A stretch of 53,746 nt of DNA, taken from QFOX01 sp044237845. Its GTDB lineage: Bacteria; Pseudomonadota; Alphaproteobacteria; Rickettsiales; UBA3002. The translations under genes and the position numbers were made by a program. The notes under the pieces are model-generated. The model was not told where the DNA came from. It did not search any database and saw only the letters and a program-made list of their open reading frames with translations. Of this stretch, positions 8,080 through 17,100 are shown one piece after another. The DNA lies in NCBI GenBank assembly GCA_044237845.1, contig JBIIEL010000015.1, positions 1-53,746 on the forward strand. Direction: 5' to 3'. Position 1 is the first letter of the stretch; each line of letters begins with the position of its first letter.

Positions 8080-9515
8080 TGTTCGATAAATTCCACGACG
8101 AGTGCGGTGTGTTCGGCATTTTTGGCTCGAGCGATGCGGCGGCGCATACGGCGCTTGGGCTACACGCCCTGCAGCATCGCGGGCAGGAGGCGGCGGGCAT
8201 TGTCGCCTGTGGCGAGGGGCAGTTCTCGGTGCATCGCGCGCTGGGCCATGTGGGCGATAATTTCAACTCCAGCGCCATCATCAACCAGCTACGCGGGTCG
8301 ATGGCCATCGGCCATAACCGCTACGCCACCACCGGCGGCGCGGGGCTTCGCAACGTGCAGCCTTTCTTTGCGGATACCGCCCTTGGCGGCTTCGCCCTTG
8401 CACACAATGGCAATCTCACCAATGCCCTCACCCTGCGCGAGGAACTGATTGGCCGCGGCTCGCTGTTTGCCTCCAGCTCGGATACCGAGGTCATCGTCCA
8501 TCTCGTTGCCCTCTCGCGCGGGGCGACGGTGGAAGACCGCATCATCGACGCGCTGAAGCAGGTGGAAGGCGCCTATTCGCTCGTCATTCTGTCGCCGCAA
8601 TCGCTCATCGGCGTGCGCGACCCGCACGGCGTACGCCCGCTGGTGCTCGGCAAACTCGGCGACGCGCATATCCTCGCGTCGGAGACCTGCGCGCTCGACA
8701 TTATCGGTGCAGACTATGTGCGCGACATCGCCCCGGGCGAGATGGTCGTCATCACCGAAGCGGGCATCGAGAGCCTGATGCCCTTCACGAAAACCGAGCC
8801 GCGTTTCTGCATTTTTGAGTATGTCTATTTCGCGCGGCCAGACAGCTCTGCCAATGGCAAAAACGTCTATGCCGTGCGCAAACATATCGGTGCCGAACTC
8901 GCGCGTGAGAACCCGGTCGCGGCGGATATCGTCGTGCCGGTGCCGGATTCCGGCGTTCCCGGCGCTATCGGATACGCCGAGGCGGCGAAGCTGCCGTTTG
9001 AGCTTGGCATCATCCGCAACCATTATGTTGGCCGCACCTTTATCGAGCCAAGCGACTCCGTGCGTCACCTGGGCGTGAAGCTCAAGCACAACGCCAACAG
9101 CGCCATTCTCAAAGGCAAGCGCGTGGTGCTGGTGGATGATTCCATCGTGCGCGGCACGACCAGCAAAAAAATTGTCAGCATGGTGCGCGAGGCGGGGGCA
9201 ACGGAAATTCACATGCGCATCGCCAGCCCGCCAACGACCAACCCGTGCTTTTACGGGGTCGATACACCGCAAAAATCCGAGCTGATGGCCTCGCGCTACA
9301 GCATCGCCGAAATGGCCGCCATCATCGGGGTAGATTCACTCTCCTTCCTCAGCATGGACGGACTCTATCGCGCGGTGGGCGAGGCAAAACGCAATGGCGA
9401 TGTGCCACAATATTGCGACGCGTGCTTCAGCGGCGACTACCCGATTTCTCTCACCGACGCGGCGAATAAACCCGCCACCCGCCAGCTCGCCCTGTTCGCG
9501 AAAGACGTGGCGTGA
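8079..9515 (+). CDS. purF: Amidophosphoribosyltransferase
   Basis: First committed step of purine synthesis: PRPP plus glutamine gives phosphoribosylamine. With ATG 8079 the protein begins with eight residues and then the glutaminase nucleophile Cys9 (ECGVFGI), which is normally exposed by removal of the propeptide. The N-terminal Ntn domain is followed by a phosphoribosyltransferase domain with the PRPP loop VVLVDDSIVRGTT near 345. Length 478. A GTG at 8076 would add one residue, but the TGATG overlap with cvpA favours 8079. Confidence 0.96.
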   Translation: MFDKFHDECGVFGIFGSSDAAAHTALGLHALQHRGQEAAGIVACGEGQFSVHRALGHVGDNFNSSAIINQLRGSMAIGHNRYATTGGAGLRNVQPFFADTALGGFALAHNGNLTNALTLREELIGRGSLFASSSDTEVIVHLVALSRGATVEDRIIDALKQVEGAYSLVILSPQSLIGVRDPHGVRPLVLGKLGDAHILASETCALDIIGADYVRDIAPGEMVVITEAGIESLMPFTKTEPRFCIFEYVYFARPDSSANGKNVYAVRKHIGAELARENPVAADIVVPVPDSGVPGAIGYAEAAKLPFELGIIRNHYVGRTFIEPSDSVRHLGVKLKHNANSAILKGKRVVLVDDSIVRGTTSKKIVSMVREAGATEIHMRIASPPTTNPCFYGVDTPQKSELMASRYSIAEMAAIIGVDSLSFLSMDGLYRAVGEAKRNGDVPQYCDACFSGDYPISLTDAANKPATRQLALFAKDVA

Positions 9516-10753
9516 TGACCGCCAGTTCTGCCCATGAGCACAGCGTAGCATTCCGCGCGATCTGCCTCTGGCTTGGCTTTTTTCTATTATGCACGTTCAT
9601 CGTAACCAATACACTGCTTCCCCACGGCACTACCTTTCCGTTTGGATGGGTAGATGAGCAGGCGCATTATTCCTATGTGCAGCATTTAATTCAGCAACAT
9701 CGCTGGTGGCCGGACTTTATGCATTTCCCGCTGGTGGACACGGTCACAAGAGTGCCAAATGCCGTACCCAATTATCTCAACCATCCACCGACATTCTACT
9801 GGTTGATGAAAGTAGTGCAGATAACGTTTCCTACGCTACCACCGAGAATTGTTCCTTGCTGTTTCTATCTTTTGGCTATCGGGCTTTATTTCTGGCATGG
9901 GTACAAACTTGTACCGACCAAAACGGCAACGCTGCTTTACACGGCACTGCCATTTCTCCTGTGTGTCTATTTTTGGGTGGGGTTTTATAACAATGATTCT
10001 GCTGCCATTCTCGGCGGAATGCTCGCAACGTTTGCGAGCCTCGATTGGCTGCGTAACCATCGTCCACGACGCGCATGTCTGCTGATGTTGTTTGGTGTAT
10101 CCCTCGCTTCGGTTAAACTCACCGCACTGTTGCTCGTTGGGCTTTATGTGATGGCCATTCTGCTACTCACGCGCTCATCATGGCATGAAATCCCTGCACG
10201 CGGATGGATTGGCGCAGGTGGGCTGATGCTTCTTTTATCTGCGCCCTATCTCTATTTTGCACTTTACGAAGGCGGCTTCGCACCAGAAACATTGGGACAC
10301 CATTATGCACTCACCATAAAATCCGCTAAAGAATTTGGGTGGCCATCGCTACCGCGCATGGACTTCCTGCCCTGGCTCTGGACATTCTTAAAAGGCTTTG
10401 CCTCGTTGGGAATCGTCTTGCATGAAGGCAGCCTGCCATCGTTTGTAGTGCTGAAAATTACTATACTACCTCTACTGATGATTATCTGTTCCTGCATCTT
10501 CATACCACTGCTATCGCCGCACGCGTTGCACTCCGAAGCCTATCGCTCTTTTCTCAAAATAACACAAGCTACTGCCATTGCCACGTTCCTGACTCTCGCC
10601 ATTCATGTGGGGTTTTCTTGGCCGCGCTACCAACATTATGGCTGGATGATAGATAATTTTATCCGTTATTACTTTCCGTTGCTCGCGGCCTATGGCACGG
10701 TCTGCGCCAGTGCCGTTATGGCTCTATTCCCTTCTCGAAAGTCCGTATCATGA
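9515..10753 (+). CDS. Multi-pass membrane protein, GT-C glycosyltransferase-like
   Basis: A 412-residue integral membrane protein with about ten hydrophobic segments. After the first span it has GWVDEQAHY, an acidic motif placed like the catalytic Asp/Glu of the first loop in GT-C (lipid-linked sugar) glycosyltransferases and DUF2142-type proteins. That class assignment is inference; the family is not firmly recognised. The start overlaps the purF stop (TGATG) and its end overlaps the next SDR (ATGA). Its base composition is visibly more AT-rich than its neighbours, suggesting later acquisition into the purF-SDR unit. Confidence 0.7.
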   Translation: MTASSAHEHSVAFRAICLWLGFFLLCTFIVTNTLLPHGTTFPFGWVDEQAHYSYVQHLIQQHRWWPDFMHFPLVDTVTRVPNAVPNYLNHPPTFYWLMKVVQITFPTLPPRIVPCCFYLLAIGLYFWHGYKLVPTKTATLLYTALPFLLCVYFWVGFYNNDSAAILGGMLATFASLDWLRNHRPRRACLLMLFGVSLASVKLTALLLVGLYVMAILLLTRSSWHEIPARGWIGAGGLMLLLSAPYLYFALYEGGFAPETLGHHYALTIKSAKEFGWPSLPRMDFLPWLWTFLKGFASLGIVLHEGSLPSFVVLKITILPLLMIICSCIFIPLLSPHALHSEAYRSFLKITQATAIATFLTLAIHVGFSWPRYQHYGWMIDNFIRYYFPLLAAYGTVCASAVMALFPSRKSVS

Positions 10754-11451
10754 CCCGCCTCGCCAACAGAATTGCCCTCATCACTGGCGCCAGCCGAGGC
10801 ATTGGCGCGGCGGTGGCGCAGCGTTTCGCGGCGGAGGGCGCTCATGTCATTCTCACCGCGCGCACCGTCGGCGGGCTCGAGGCAGTGGATGACGCGATTC
10901 AGGCCGCAGGCGGTGCGCCCGCCACGCTGGTGCCGCTGGATTTACGGCAGATGGATTCCATCGATGCACTTGGCGCCAGCATCTTCGAGCGCTTTGGGCG
11001 GCTCGATATTCTCATCGGTAATGCGGGGCTGCTCGGTGGCCTCTCGCCGCTCGCGCATGCCAGCCCCAGCGAGGTGGAGGACGTATTCACCGTCAACACG
11101 CTCGCCAACTACCGGCTCATCCGCAGCTGCGATCCGCTGCTACGCCTTGCCCCTGCCGGGCGGGTGGTGATGGTGACGAGCGGTGCAACCGTCGGCGCGC
11201 ACGCCTATTGGGGGCCCTATGCGGCGAGCAAGGCGGCGCTAGAGCATCTCACCCTCACCTATGCCGCAGAAATGAAAACCACTAACGTGCGCGTCAACCT
11301 GCTCGACCCTGGCGCAGTCGCCACCCGCATGCGCGCCACCGCCTTCCCGCTCGAGGATGCCGCCACGCTGCCCACGCCGGATTCCATTACCGAGACCTTC
11401 CTACGCCTCTGCCTGCCGGACGCGCCCCATGGGCGACGGGTCAACGCGTAA
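10750..11451 (+). CDS. Short-chain dehydrogenase/reductase
   Basis: NAD(P)-dependent oxidoreductase of the classical SDR superfamily, 233 residues. It has the cofactor glycine motif TGASRGIG near residue 13, NAG near 92, a catalytic serine in VTSGATVG and the YAASK active-site motif near 157. Substrate is not evident. An SDR directly after purF is a recurrent arrangement in Alphaproteobacteria; here a membrane-protein gene lies between, overlapped by ATGA. A basic residue after the first strand (LTARTVGG) hints at NADP preference. Confidence 0.88.
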   Translation: MTRLANRIALITGASRGIGAAVAQRFAAEGAHVILTARTVGGLEAVDDAIQAAGGAPATLVPLDLRQMDSIDALGASIFERFGRLDILIGNAGLLGGLSPLAHASPSEVEDVFTVNTLANYRLIRSCDPLLRLAPAGRVVMVTSGATVGAHAYWGPYAASKAALEHLTLTYAAEMKTTNVRVNLLDPGAVATRMRATAFPLEDAATLPTPDSITETFLRLCLPDAPHGRRVNA

Positions 11452-11483
11452 AATCATTGTAAATCAATACTAAGGCTCGCCAA

Positions 11484-11529
11484 TTGTCACAAAACTGTCA
11501 TGCACATCGCCTGCACGCGCGTGTAGACT
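11484..11529 (+). promoter_or_regulatory. Tandem-heptamer activator box plus -10
   Basis: TTGTCAC (11484-11490), AAAA, CTGTCAT (11495-11501), then 22 bp, then a -10 TAGACT (11524-11529). The heptamers repeat every 11 bp, as in PhoB/OmpR-type sites. The -10 ends 6 bp before the ATG at 11536, so transcription should start at or next to the start codon. Confidence 0.65.
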
Positions 11530-11535
11530 GGTGGT

Positions 11536-12519
11536 ATGGGTGAGTTCAAAACAACGCCAGTCATCGGCATCAGCGGCATGAACGCGGACAGCAAGTCCGT
11601 GGCGGCGATGGTGGCGCAGGTGCGTGCGCTCGGCGCGATTCCCATGGTGTTCACCAACCACGCCAACCGCGACCCTACTGCCGACATCGCGAAGATCGAC
11701 GCACTGATGGTCATGGGCAATGATTTCGATGTTGACCCAAACCGCTATATCGAGGGCTACCCAGTGGGCGACCCACGCCGCGCCATTCACCCCAAAACCA
11801 ATAGCGCGGCGAACTCGCCCGAGGCCGTTGCCCGGGCAGCGTACGAAGAAAAACTCCTGACGCTGGCCATGGAGAAAAAGCTGCCGACACTCGGCGTCTG
11901 TGCAGCGATGCAGTCGCTCAATGTCATGCGTGGCGGCGGGTTGCTGCAACATATCCCTGACCTCATCGGTGACGAGCATCACGAGCAGAACAAAGAAAAC
12001 ATCCCGGGTTTCTCGCCGGTCGTTCCCGTCACCATCGAACCAGGCAGCGCGCTTTCTGTCATTGCGGATGGGGCGAACACGCTCTACACGCCAAGCTTCC
12101 CACCGCCCTCCGCGCCGATCGGCATTACCGAGAATAGCTTTCACCACCAAGCCGTCGACCCGGATCGTGTCGGCTATGGCCTGCGCATCACCGCCTGGTC
12201 GGATGCGTATAAAAACGTGCATGGGCAAATGCGCCGCCTGCCGGAGGCGATTGAGCCCGACCCCAACGGCCCACTCGCTGGATGGAAAATGCGCGCGGTG
12301 CAGTGGCACCCTGAATTCGGCGCGAGCCGCGTCTCGAGCGACCTCATCGGCACCACCATCGCCGAGGGCATCGAATACGCCGCCACCCATCCGCGCGACC
12401 GCAGCCGCGACAATGCCAACGCCATGGCGAACAACATCGCGACCAGCAAAAAAACCGCCGCGGGATTTGTCGGCGACCTCGCCGCGCGCGGCAGCGCCGT
12501 CAGCGCCTACCGGGCATAG
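11536..12519 (+). CDS. Gamma-glutamyl-GABA hydrolase-like class I amidotransferase (peptidase C26)
   Basis: A 327-residue stand-alone glutamine-amidotransferase-fold hydrolase. The nucleophile is C122 in LGVCAAMQSLNV and the His/Glu pair is H258/E260 in QWHPEF, so the triad is complete. Relatives cleave gamma-glutamyl bonds (PuuD-type), but the substrate here is unknown. The last ~45 residues (after ATHPRD) are a polar Ala/Asn-rich tail beyond the catalytic domain. No Shine-Dalgarno is seen, and the predicted transcription start coincides with the ATG, so it is probably a leaderless message under the tandem-heptamer promoter. Confidence 0.85.
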   Translation: MGEFKTTPVIGISGMNADSKSVAAMVAQVRALGAIPMVFTNHANRDPTADIAKIDALMVMGNDFDVDPNRYIEGYPVGDPRRAIHPKTNSAANSPEAVARAAYEEKLLTLAMEKKLPTLGVCAAMQSLNVMRGGGLLQHIPDLIGDEHHEQNKENIPGFSPVVPVTIEPGSALSVIADGANTLYTPSFPPPSAPIGITENSFHHQAVDPDRVGYGLRITAWSDAYKNVHGQMRRLPEAIEPDPNGPLAGWKMRAVQWHPEFGASRVSSDLIGTTIAEGIEYAATHPRDRSRDNANAMANNIATSKKTAAGFVGDLAARGSAVSAYRA

Positions 12520-12571
12520 CTTTTCGTAGCACTCTCAGCTATACTCGCCGTGAATTCACGAGGCCTGCATC

Positions 12572-13405
12572 ATGCACCCGCTTGCCAACACACCGAATCT
12601 CTGGCGTCACTGCTTTCCCTGGCCAACGGCGGAGGGGAATAAATACCATCGTGGCCATGCCATTGTGGTGGGTGGCGGGTGGGCGTCCACCGGTGCGGCG
12701 ATCCTTGCAGCGCGGGCGGCGTTGCGGGTGGGGGCGGGGCTGGTATCCATCGCCTGCGACACACGCACCCTGCCGCTCTATGCCGCGCATCTCGAAGCGG
12801 TGATGACCAAACTCACCGACAGCCCCGCGGCATTTGCCGCCCTCCTCGCCGATGCGCATGTGCGCGCGGTGCTGGTTGGCCCCGGTGCTGGTGTCACCGA
12901 AGAAACCCGCGCCCGCGTACACGCCGCGCTGGCCGCCGCCAAACCCACCGTGCTCGATGCCGATGCGCTGACCGTGTTTGCGGATGCGCCCGCCGATCTC
13001 TTCGCCGCCATCCACGCCCCCACCCTTCTTACCCCGCATGACGGCGAGTTCGCGCGGCTCTTTGCGCGCGTGCTCGATGTCAACGCCGACCATCTCGCAA
13101 GCACAATGGAGGCCGCACGCGTCAGCGGCGCCACCGTCATCCGCAAAGGCTCCACCACACTCATCGCCGCGCCGGATGGGCGGGTGGTGAGCAACCCCCA
13201 CGCCACGCCGTTTCTGGCCACCGCTGGTTCGGGAGATGTGTTAGCAGGCATCGCCACCGGGCTACTGGCGCAAGCCATGCCCGCGTTCGAGGCCGCCTGC
13301 GCCGCCGTATGGCTACATGCCGAATCCGCCCGCCGCTTCGGCCCGGGGCTGACGGCAGAAGACATCGCTGTCGGGCTACCGCCCATTCTCAGCGCGCTGC
13401 ACTAA
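12572..13405 (+). CDS. nnrD: ADP-dependent NAD(P)H-hydrate dehydratase
   Basis: Repairs hydrated NADH/NADPH using ADP; ribokinase-like fold of the YjeF C-terminal domain. The 277-residue protein has KYHRGHAIVVGGG at the start, TPHDGEFARL in the middle and the ATP-site motif ATAGSGDVLAG near 220. The YjeF N-terminal epimerase domain is absent, so the epimerase must be encoded elsewhere. The Shine-Dalgarno is GAGG before the ATG; a possible -10 TATACT is at 12540-12545. Convergent with cheZ. Confidence 0.92.
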   Translation: MHPLANTPNLWRHCFPWPTAEGNKYHRGHAIVVGGGWASTGAAILAARAALRVGAGLVSIACDTRTLPLYAAHLEAVMTKLTDSPAAFAALLADAHVRAVLVGPGAGVTEETRARVHAALAAAKPTVLDADALTVFADAPADLFAAIHAPTLLTPHDGEFARLFARVLDVNADHLASTMEAARVSGATVIRKGSTTLIAAPDGRVVSNPHATPFLATAGSGDVLAGIATGLLAQAMPAFEAACAAVWLHAESARRFGPGLTAEDIAVGLPPILSALH

Positions 13406-13435
13406 CATTTTTGAAAGTGAATCGGCGCGGGCGCC

Positions 13436-13942
13436 CTACATGTTCTTGAACATCGCGTCGATGTCGGCCTGACTTGGCGCTTCGGCGGATAGCGCAGGCC
13501 CGTTCATCAGTGCGGCGTCGCCGGTTTTTTGTGGTGCAGCGGCTTTAGGTTTTTTCGGCGCCGCTTCGCCCGACGAACCACGTACTGATTCTGCAAGGCT
13601 GCTCAGCTGCATCTCCAATGTATTGATATGCCCAAGCACTTTTTTAATGCGCTGACCGCTGATGTCCTGAAAGCTGCACGCTTCGTAAATGCGGCCGATT
13701 TGCTCAGCGACAGCAGCATTGTCTGTCAGCGAGCCAATGGTCGTCGCAGCATCGAGAATCGTCGTCGTCGCCTCTTCCGTATGCTGCAACACATCGTTCA
13801 AATGCAGTGCCGCATCTGGCATCGCGCTATTCTCAACAATCCCTTCCGCCTCCTCGCGGATTTCACGGAACTGGCGGAGAATCTCTTCAATCTTCGTATA
13901 GAGTGCCTGCAGCGTTGCCGCGTCTTGTTTTCCTTCGGTCAT
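13436..13942 (-). CDS. cheZ: CheZ-like chemotaxis phosphatase
   Basis: Dephosphorylates CheY-P to end the motor signal. The 168-residue protein is a long helical hairpin with the CheZ signature CSFQDISGQRIKKV at about 90-103, containing the D-x-x-x-Q catalytic pattern. A Pro/Ala/Lys-rich linker follows, then a C-terminal SQADIDAMFKNM that resembles the CheY-binding end helix. ATG 13942 has GGGAG at proper spacing. It lies 29 bp after cheY, as the last gene of the chemotaxis cluster. Confidence 0.85.
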   Translation of the reverse strand: MTEGKQDAATLQALYTKIEEILRQFREIREEAEGIVENSAMPDAALHLNDVLQHTEEATTTILDAATTIGSLTDNAAVAEQIGRIYEACSFQDISGQRIKKVLGHINTLEMQLSSLAESVRGSSGEAAPKKPKAAAPQKTGDAALMNGPALSAEAPSQADIDAMFKNM

Positions 13943-13971
13943 CACACGCTCCCATTTGGTATTCTTTTTTA

Positions 13972-14358
13972 TTAGAACGGCCCCAGCACGGCGCTCAGCT
14001 TCTCTTTCAGCGTATTCACGTTGAACGGCTTCACGATGTAGTTGTTCACGCCTGCCTGTTTCGCGGCGATGATATTCTCAGTTTTACTTTCCGCTGTAAT
14101 CAGCACGAAGGGTATATGTTTCAGCGATGCATCTGCACGCACCTGCTTGAGCAGGTCGAACCCGCTCATCGGCTCCATGTTCCAGTCGGAAAGCACGAGG
14201 TCGTATTTTTTGCTGCGCAGTTTTTCGAGCGCCATGGTGCCGTCACTTGCGTCGTCGATATTTTTGAAGCCGAGCTGCTTGAGCATGCCCTCAACAATCT
14301 TTAACATCGTTTTGAAATCATCCACGATGAGAATTTGCATGTTAAAATTAACAGCCAT
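13972..14358 (-). CDS. cheY: CheY chemotaxis response regulator
   Basis: Single receiver domain, 128 residues. Acidic pair D13/D14, phosphoacceptor D58 in LVLSDWNM, switch Thr in LITAES and Lys in IVKPFN are all present. It resembles the motor-binding CheY of gamma- and alphaproteobacteria more than the second CheY in this cluster and is paired with cheZ. The start has AGGAG 7 bp before the ATG. It is separated from cheB by 196 bp filled with a giant palindrome, so it may be less tightly coupled to the upstream genes. Confidence 0.93.
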   Translation of the reverse strand: MAVNFNMQILIVDDFKTMLKIVEGMLKQLGFKNIDDASDGTMALEKLRSKKYDLVLSDWNMEPMSGFDLLKQVRADASLKHIPFVLITAESKTENIIAAKQAGVNNYIVKPFNVNTLKEKLSAVLGPF

Positions 14359-14408
14359 AACGTAACTCCTTCACTTGCTCTTCGTTTACGCCCACTCGCA
14401 GCATGACG

Positions 14409-14556
14409 AGATAATGTTGTCAAATGCGCTAGGGCGCTAGCGAAAACGGTGAGTTACGAGAACCGGAGCGCAAGTGTACATTTAAGTACATGCGCACCGG
14501 AAGCGCAGGAACTCGCCGTTTGCAGCAAGCCATAGTAGCATTTCACGACATTATCT
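14409..14556. repeat. Giant (~148-bp) imperfect palindrome between cheB and cheY
   Basis: Outer arms AGATAATGT (14409-14417) and ACATTATCT (14548-14556), middle arms AAACGG (14444-14449) and CCGTTT (14516-14521), and inner arms TGTAC (14475-14479) and GTACA (14486-14490) all share one centre at 14482.5. Pairing is imperfect but continues along most of both arms. The right end includes the cheB stop codon. It looks like a mobile palindromic element (MITE-like) or a long hairpin RNA segment within the che transcript. Confidence 0.75.
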
Positions 14557-15601
14557 ATTTGTTTTCGCAATAATGCAGTATATCCGCCGCAATATCGAGT
14601 AGCGGCAGTTGCTTTTGCACCGCACCTACCTCCATTGCCACCCGCGGCATGCCGTAGACCACGCAGCTACTTTGGCTCTGTCCCACCGTGTAGGCACCAG
14701 CTTTGCGCATTTTCAGCAAGCCGTCCGCCCCGTCGCGCCCCATACCGGTGAGAATCACCCCTACCGCATCCGCGCCTGCAGCGGTGGCGACCGATTCAAA
14801 CAGCACATCGACCGACGGGCAATGGCCAGAGACCAGCGGCCCCTCCTCCACCTTGCATACCAACCCCGTGGGCCGCTTGATCACACGAAGCTGCTTGCCG
14901 CCTGGCGCGAGCCAGGCATGGCCAGGCAGCAGCTTGGCACCATTATGCGCCTCCGCCACCGTCACCTGCGAGAGGCCGTTCAGGCGCGCTGCAAACGAGC
15001 CCGTAAACGTGCCGGGCATATGTTGCGTCATCACGATCGGCGGGCAATTGGCAGGTAGCGAAAGGAACACATCCCGAAGCGCTTCTACCCCACCCGTCGA
15101 GGAGCCCATCGCAATCATGCGGGTTTCCACCCCGCCATACGGCATGTAAGGAATGGCTTGGCTTTCTTCCTGCACCGGCGCACTGCGGTGGGTGACATTC
15201 GCCTGCGCGGCCATCCGCACTTTCGCAATCAGGTCGTTGCGCAGCTCCATCAACACATCGCGCGCCTGGTTCGCCACTGGCTTGCCGAGATAATCCACTG
15301 CCCCAAGCTCAAGTGCTCGCAATGTGGCACCCGCACCCTTTTGTGTCAGCGTCGACACCATAATCACTGGCATCGGCCGCAATGTCATGATTTTCTCAAG
15401 GAAGGTCAGCCCATCCATCCCCGGCATCTCAATATCGAGCGTCAGCACATCTGGGTTGAGCGCCTTGATTTTTTGGCGTGCGTCCATTGCATCAATCGCG
15501 GTGCCAACCACCTCAATCCCCGCCGCATTCGATAGAATTTCGGAGAAAATTTTGCGAATCACCGTCGAGTCATCGACAATCAATACCGTAATCGGTTTCA
15601 T
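14555..15601 (-). CDS. cheB: CheB protein-glutamate methylesterase/deamidase
   Basis: Adaptation enzyme that removes methyl groups from chemoreceptors when phosphorylated by CheA. The N-terminal receiver has D11/D12 and phospho-site D56 (LTLDIEMPGMDG). After a ~40-residue linker, the C-terminal esterase has GSSTGG (Ser168), H194 in TQHMPG and Asp in GMGRDGA. The 348-residue length is typical. It follows cheD by 12 bp. The last codon and stop fall inside the large palindrome, so its tail may have been altered when that element arrived. Confidence 0.95.
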   Translation of the reverse strand: MKPITVLIVDDSTVIRKIFSEILSNAAGIEVVGTAIDAMDARQKIKALNPDVLTLDIEMPGMDGLTFLEKIMTLRPMPVIMVSTLTQKGAGATLRALELGAVDYLGKPVANQARDVLMELRNDLIAKVRMAAQANVTHRSAPVQEESQAIPYMPYGGVETRMIAMGSSTGGVEALRDVFLSLPANCPPIVMTQHMPGTFTGSFAARLNGLSQVTVAEAHNGAKLLPGHAWLAPGGKQLRVIKRPTGLVCKVEEGPLVSGHCPSVDVLFESVATAAGADAVGVILTGMGRDGADGLLKMRKAGAYTVGQSQSSCVVYGMPRVAMEVGAVQKQLPLLDIAADILHYCENK

Positions 15602-15613
15602 ATTGTTTCCACG

Positions 15614-16228
15614 TTAGAACAGATCCACATCGCCCTCAACCGGCGTCACGGCGATAGTTTTGCTGTAGCGCAGCTCTTCGTCGGCAACCGCCATATCTTC
15701 TTTGCGCACCAGCTTACGCATCATCACTTTGCCCGTGTCTGGGAAATAATGAATCCGGCGCGGCAGGTCGCCCTCTAAATCTTCTGAGACGATTTTGAGT
15801 CCCTCATTCTCAAGGAAATGGCGAACGAACTCGGCATTTTTTGAACCAATCTTCTGCGAGCTTTTAATCACGTTGCCGCCGCCGAAGACCTTCACCTCGA
15901 GCCGGGTTTTGAGCGCGCCTGCTTTCAGCAATCCGTTGATTAAACTCTCCATCGCGAACACGCCATAGCGCGAAGCGGCGGAGAGCTCTGTCACCTGCGC
16001 TTCATTGCCGGGCAGCAAAAAATGGTTCATGCCACCCACCTTCGCAATCGGGTCGCGGATGCAGGCGGCGATGCAGGAACCCAGAATCGTCACCAACACT
16101 TCCTTCGGCTGGGTTGAAACATGCCAGTCGCCGGAGATGAGCTTCACCACCTGATGGTCTGGCGGCGTCGCAAAGTCGTTATCGCTGCGGCGATTATGCA
16201 AATGGAGGGAGGGCTTCTTATCGGTCAT
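15614..16228 (-). CDS. cheD: CheD chemoreceptor glutamine deamidase
   Basis: Deamidates receptor glutamines and, in some bacteria, works with CheY/CheC. The 204-residue protein has the catalytic Cys in LGSCIAACIRD and the partner His in GGMNHFLLP. Its ATG overlaps the cheR stop (ATGA), indicating translational coupling. The N-terminal ~30 polar residues precede the conserved domain. Confidence 0.93.
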   Translation of the reverse strand: MTDKKPSLHLHNRRSDNDFATPPDHQVVKLISGDWHVSTQPKEVLVTILGSCIAACIRDPIAKVGGMNHFLLPGNEAQVTELSAASRYGVFAMESLINGLLKAGALKTRLEVKVFGGGNVIKSSQKIGSKNAEFVRHFLENEGLKIVSEDLEGDLPRRIHYFPDTGKVMMRKLVRKEDMAVADEELRYSKTIAVTPVEGDVDLF

Positions 16229-17070
16229 CGCACTCTCCGATAAATCGTGCGGCCGATCAGTTCAAAACGGTCGCTCACGCCGTGTAAGTTCTCAGAGTGG
16301 CCGATATAGAGAAAGCCATTCGGCTTGATGTATTCTGCCATGCGCTCGAACAGCACTTGCTTGGTAGGCTTATCAAAATAAATCACCACATTACGGCAGA
16401 ACACCGCATCGAACTGGCCTTTCATCGGCCAATTCTCAAGCAGATTCAGCTGACGAAAGGTAATGAGTTTTTTGATTTCGTCGCCCATCATCACCGTGCC
16501 AGGCTTGGGCCCCTGGTCGATATAGGACCTGCACATCGCCGGCACTTCTTCTACGTCCGTCGTGTTATATTGCCCCGCTGCGCCGGTATTCACCATGTTG
16601 GTGTCGATATCTGTCGCCAGAATTTTTGCGTTCCAGCTATCCACGTTTGGTAGCGCGGCGCGCATCGTCATCGCCATGCTATAGGGCTCCATGCCCGACG
16701 AGCATGCCGCTGACCAGAGCCGCACATGTTTATCGCCACGCGCAGCAACCAGTGGTTTCAGCACGTGGTCACGCAGATGGTCGAAATGGTGCGACTCGCG
16801 GAAAAAGCTTGTCAGGTTGGTCGTCACTGCGTTGACAAGATGGGTCATCTCGTCTGCACCTTTTGGCGACTGCATCAGCTCGCAATATTGCGCAAAGCTG
16901 TCGAGCTTGAGCGCCCGCAGCCGCCGCACCAACCGGCTATAGATCATGTCCCGCTTCTGTTGGTTCAGCACAATACCAGTTTTGCTGTTCGCAAGATCCG
17001 CCAGAAAACGGAAATCCTTATCCGTAAACGGAAACTCCCGTTCCGACGTTTGCGCAGAAGGCCTCGTCAT
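16225..17070 (-). CDS. cheR: CheR chemoreceptor methyltransferase
   Basis: SAM-dependent methylation of receptor glutamates. The 281-residue protein has the CheR N-terminal helical domain, then LWSAACSSGMEPYSMAM (SAM motif, about 118-134), ILATDID, and FCRNVVIYF near 225. The Shine-Dalgarno GGAGG precedes the ATG. It follows mcp by 30 bp and overlaps cheD. Confidence 0.95.
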   Translation of the reverse strand: MTRPSAQTSEREFPFTDKDFRFLADLANSKTGIVLNQQKRDMIYSRLVRRLRALKLDSFAQYCELMQSPKGADEMTHLVNAVTTNLTSFFRESHHFDHLRDHVLKPLVAARGDKHVRLWSAACSSGMEPYSMAMTMRAALPNVDSWNAKILATDIDTNMVNTGAAGQYNTTDVEEVPAMCRSYIDQGPKPGTVMMGDEIKKLITFRQLNLLENWPMKGQFDAVFCRNVVIYFDKPTKQVLFERMAEYIKPNGFLYIGHSENLHGVSDRFELIGRTIYRRVR

Positions 17071-17100
17071 ACGTACCTATCCTCCCGGGCGGAAAGAGTC

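Noticed and set aside
12539..13201. 220-codon minus-strand frame antisense to the NAD(P)HX dehydratase
   Set aside because: The plus-strand gene has clear family motifs; the antisense frame has none.
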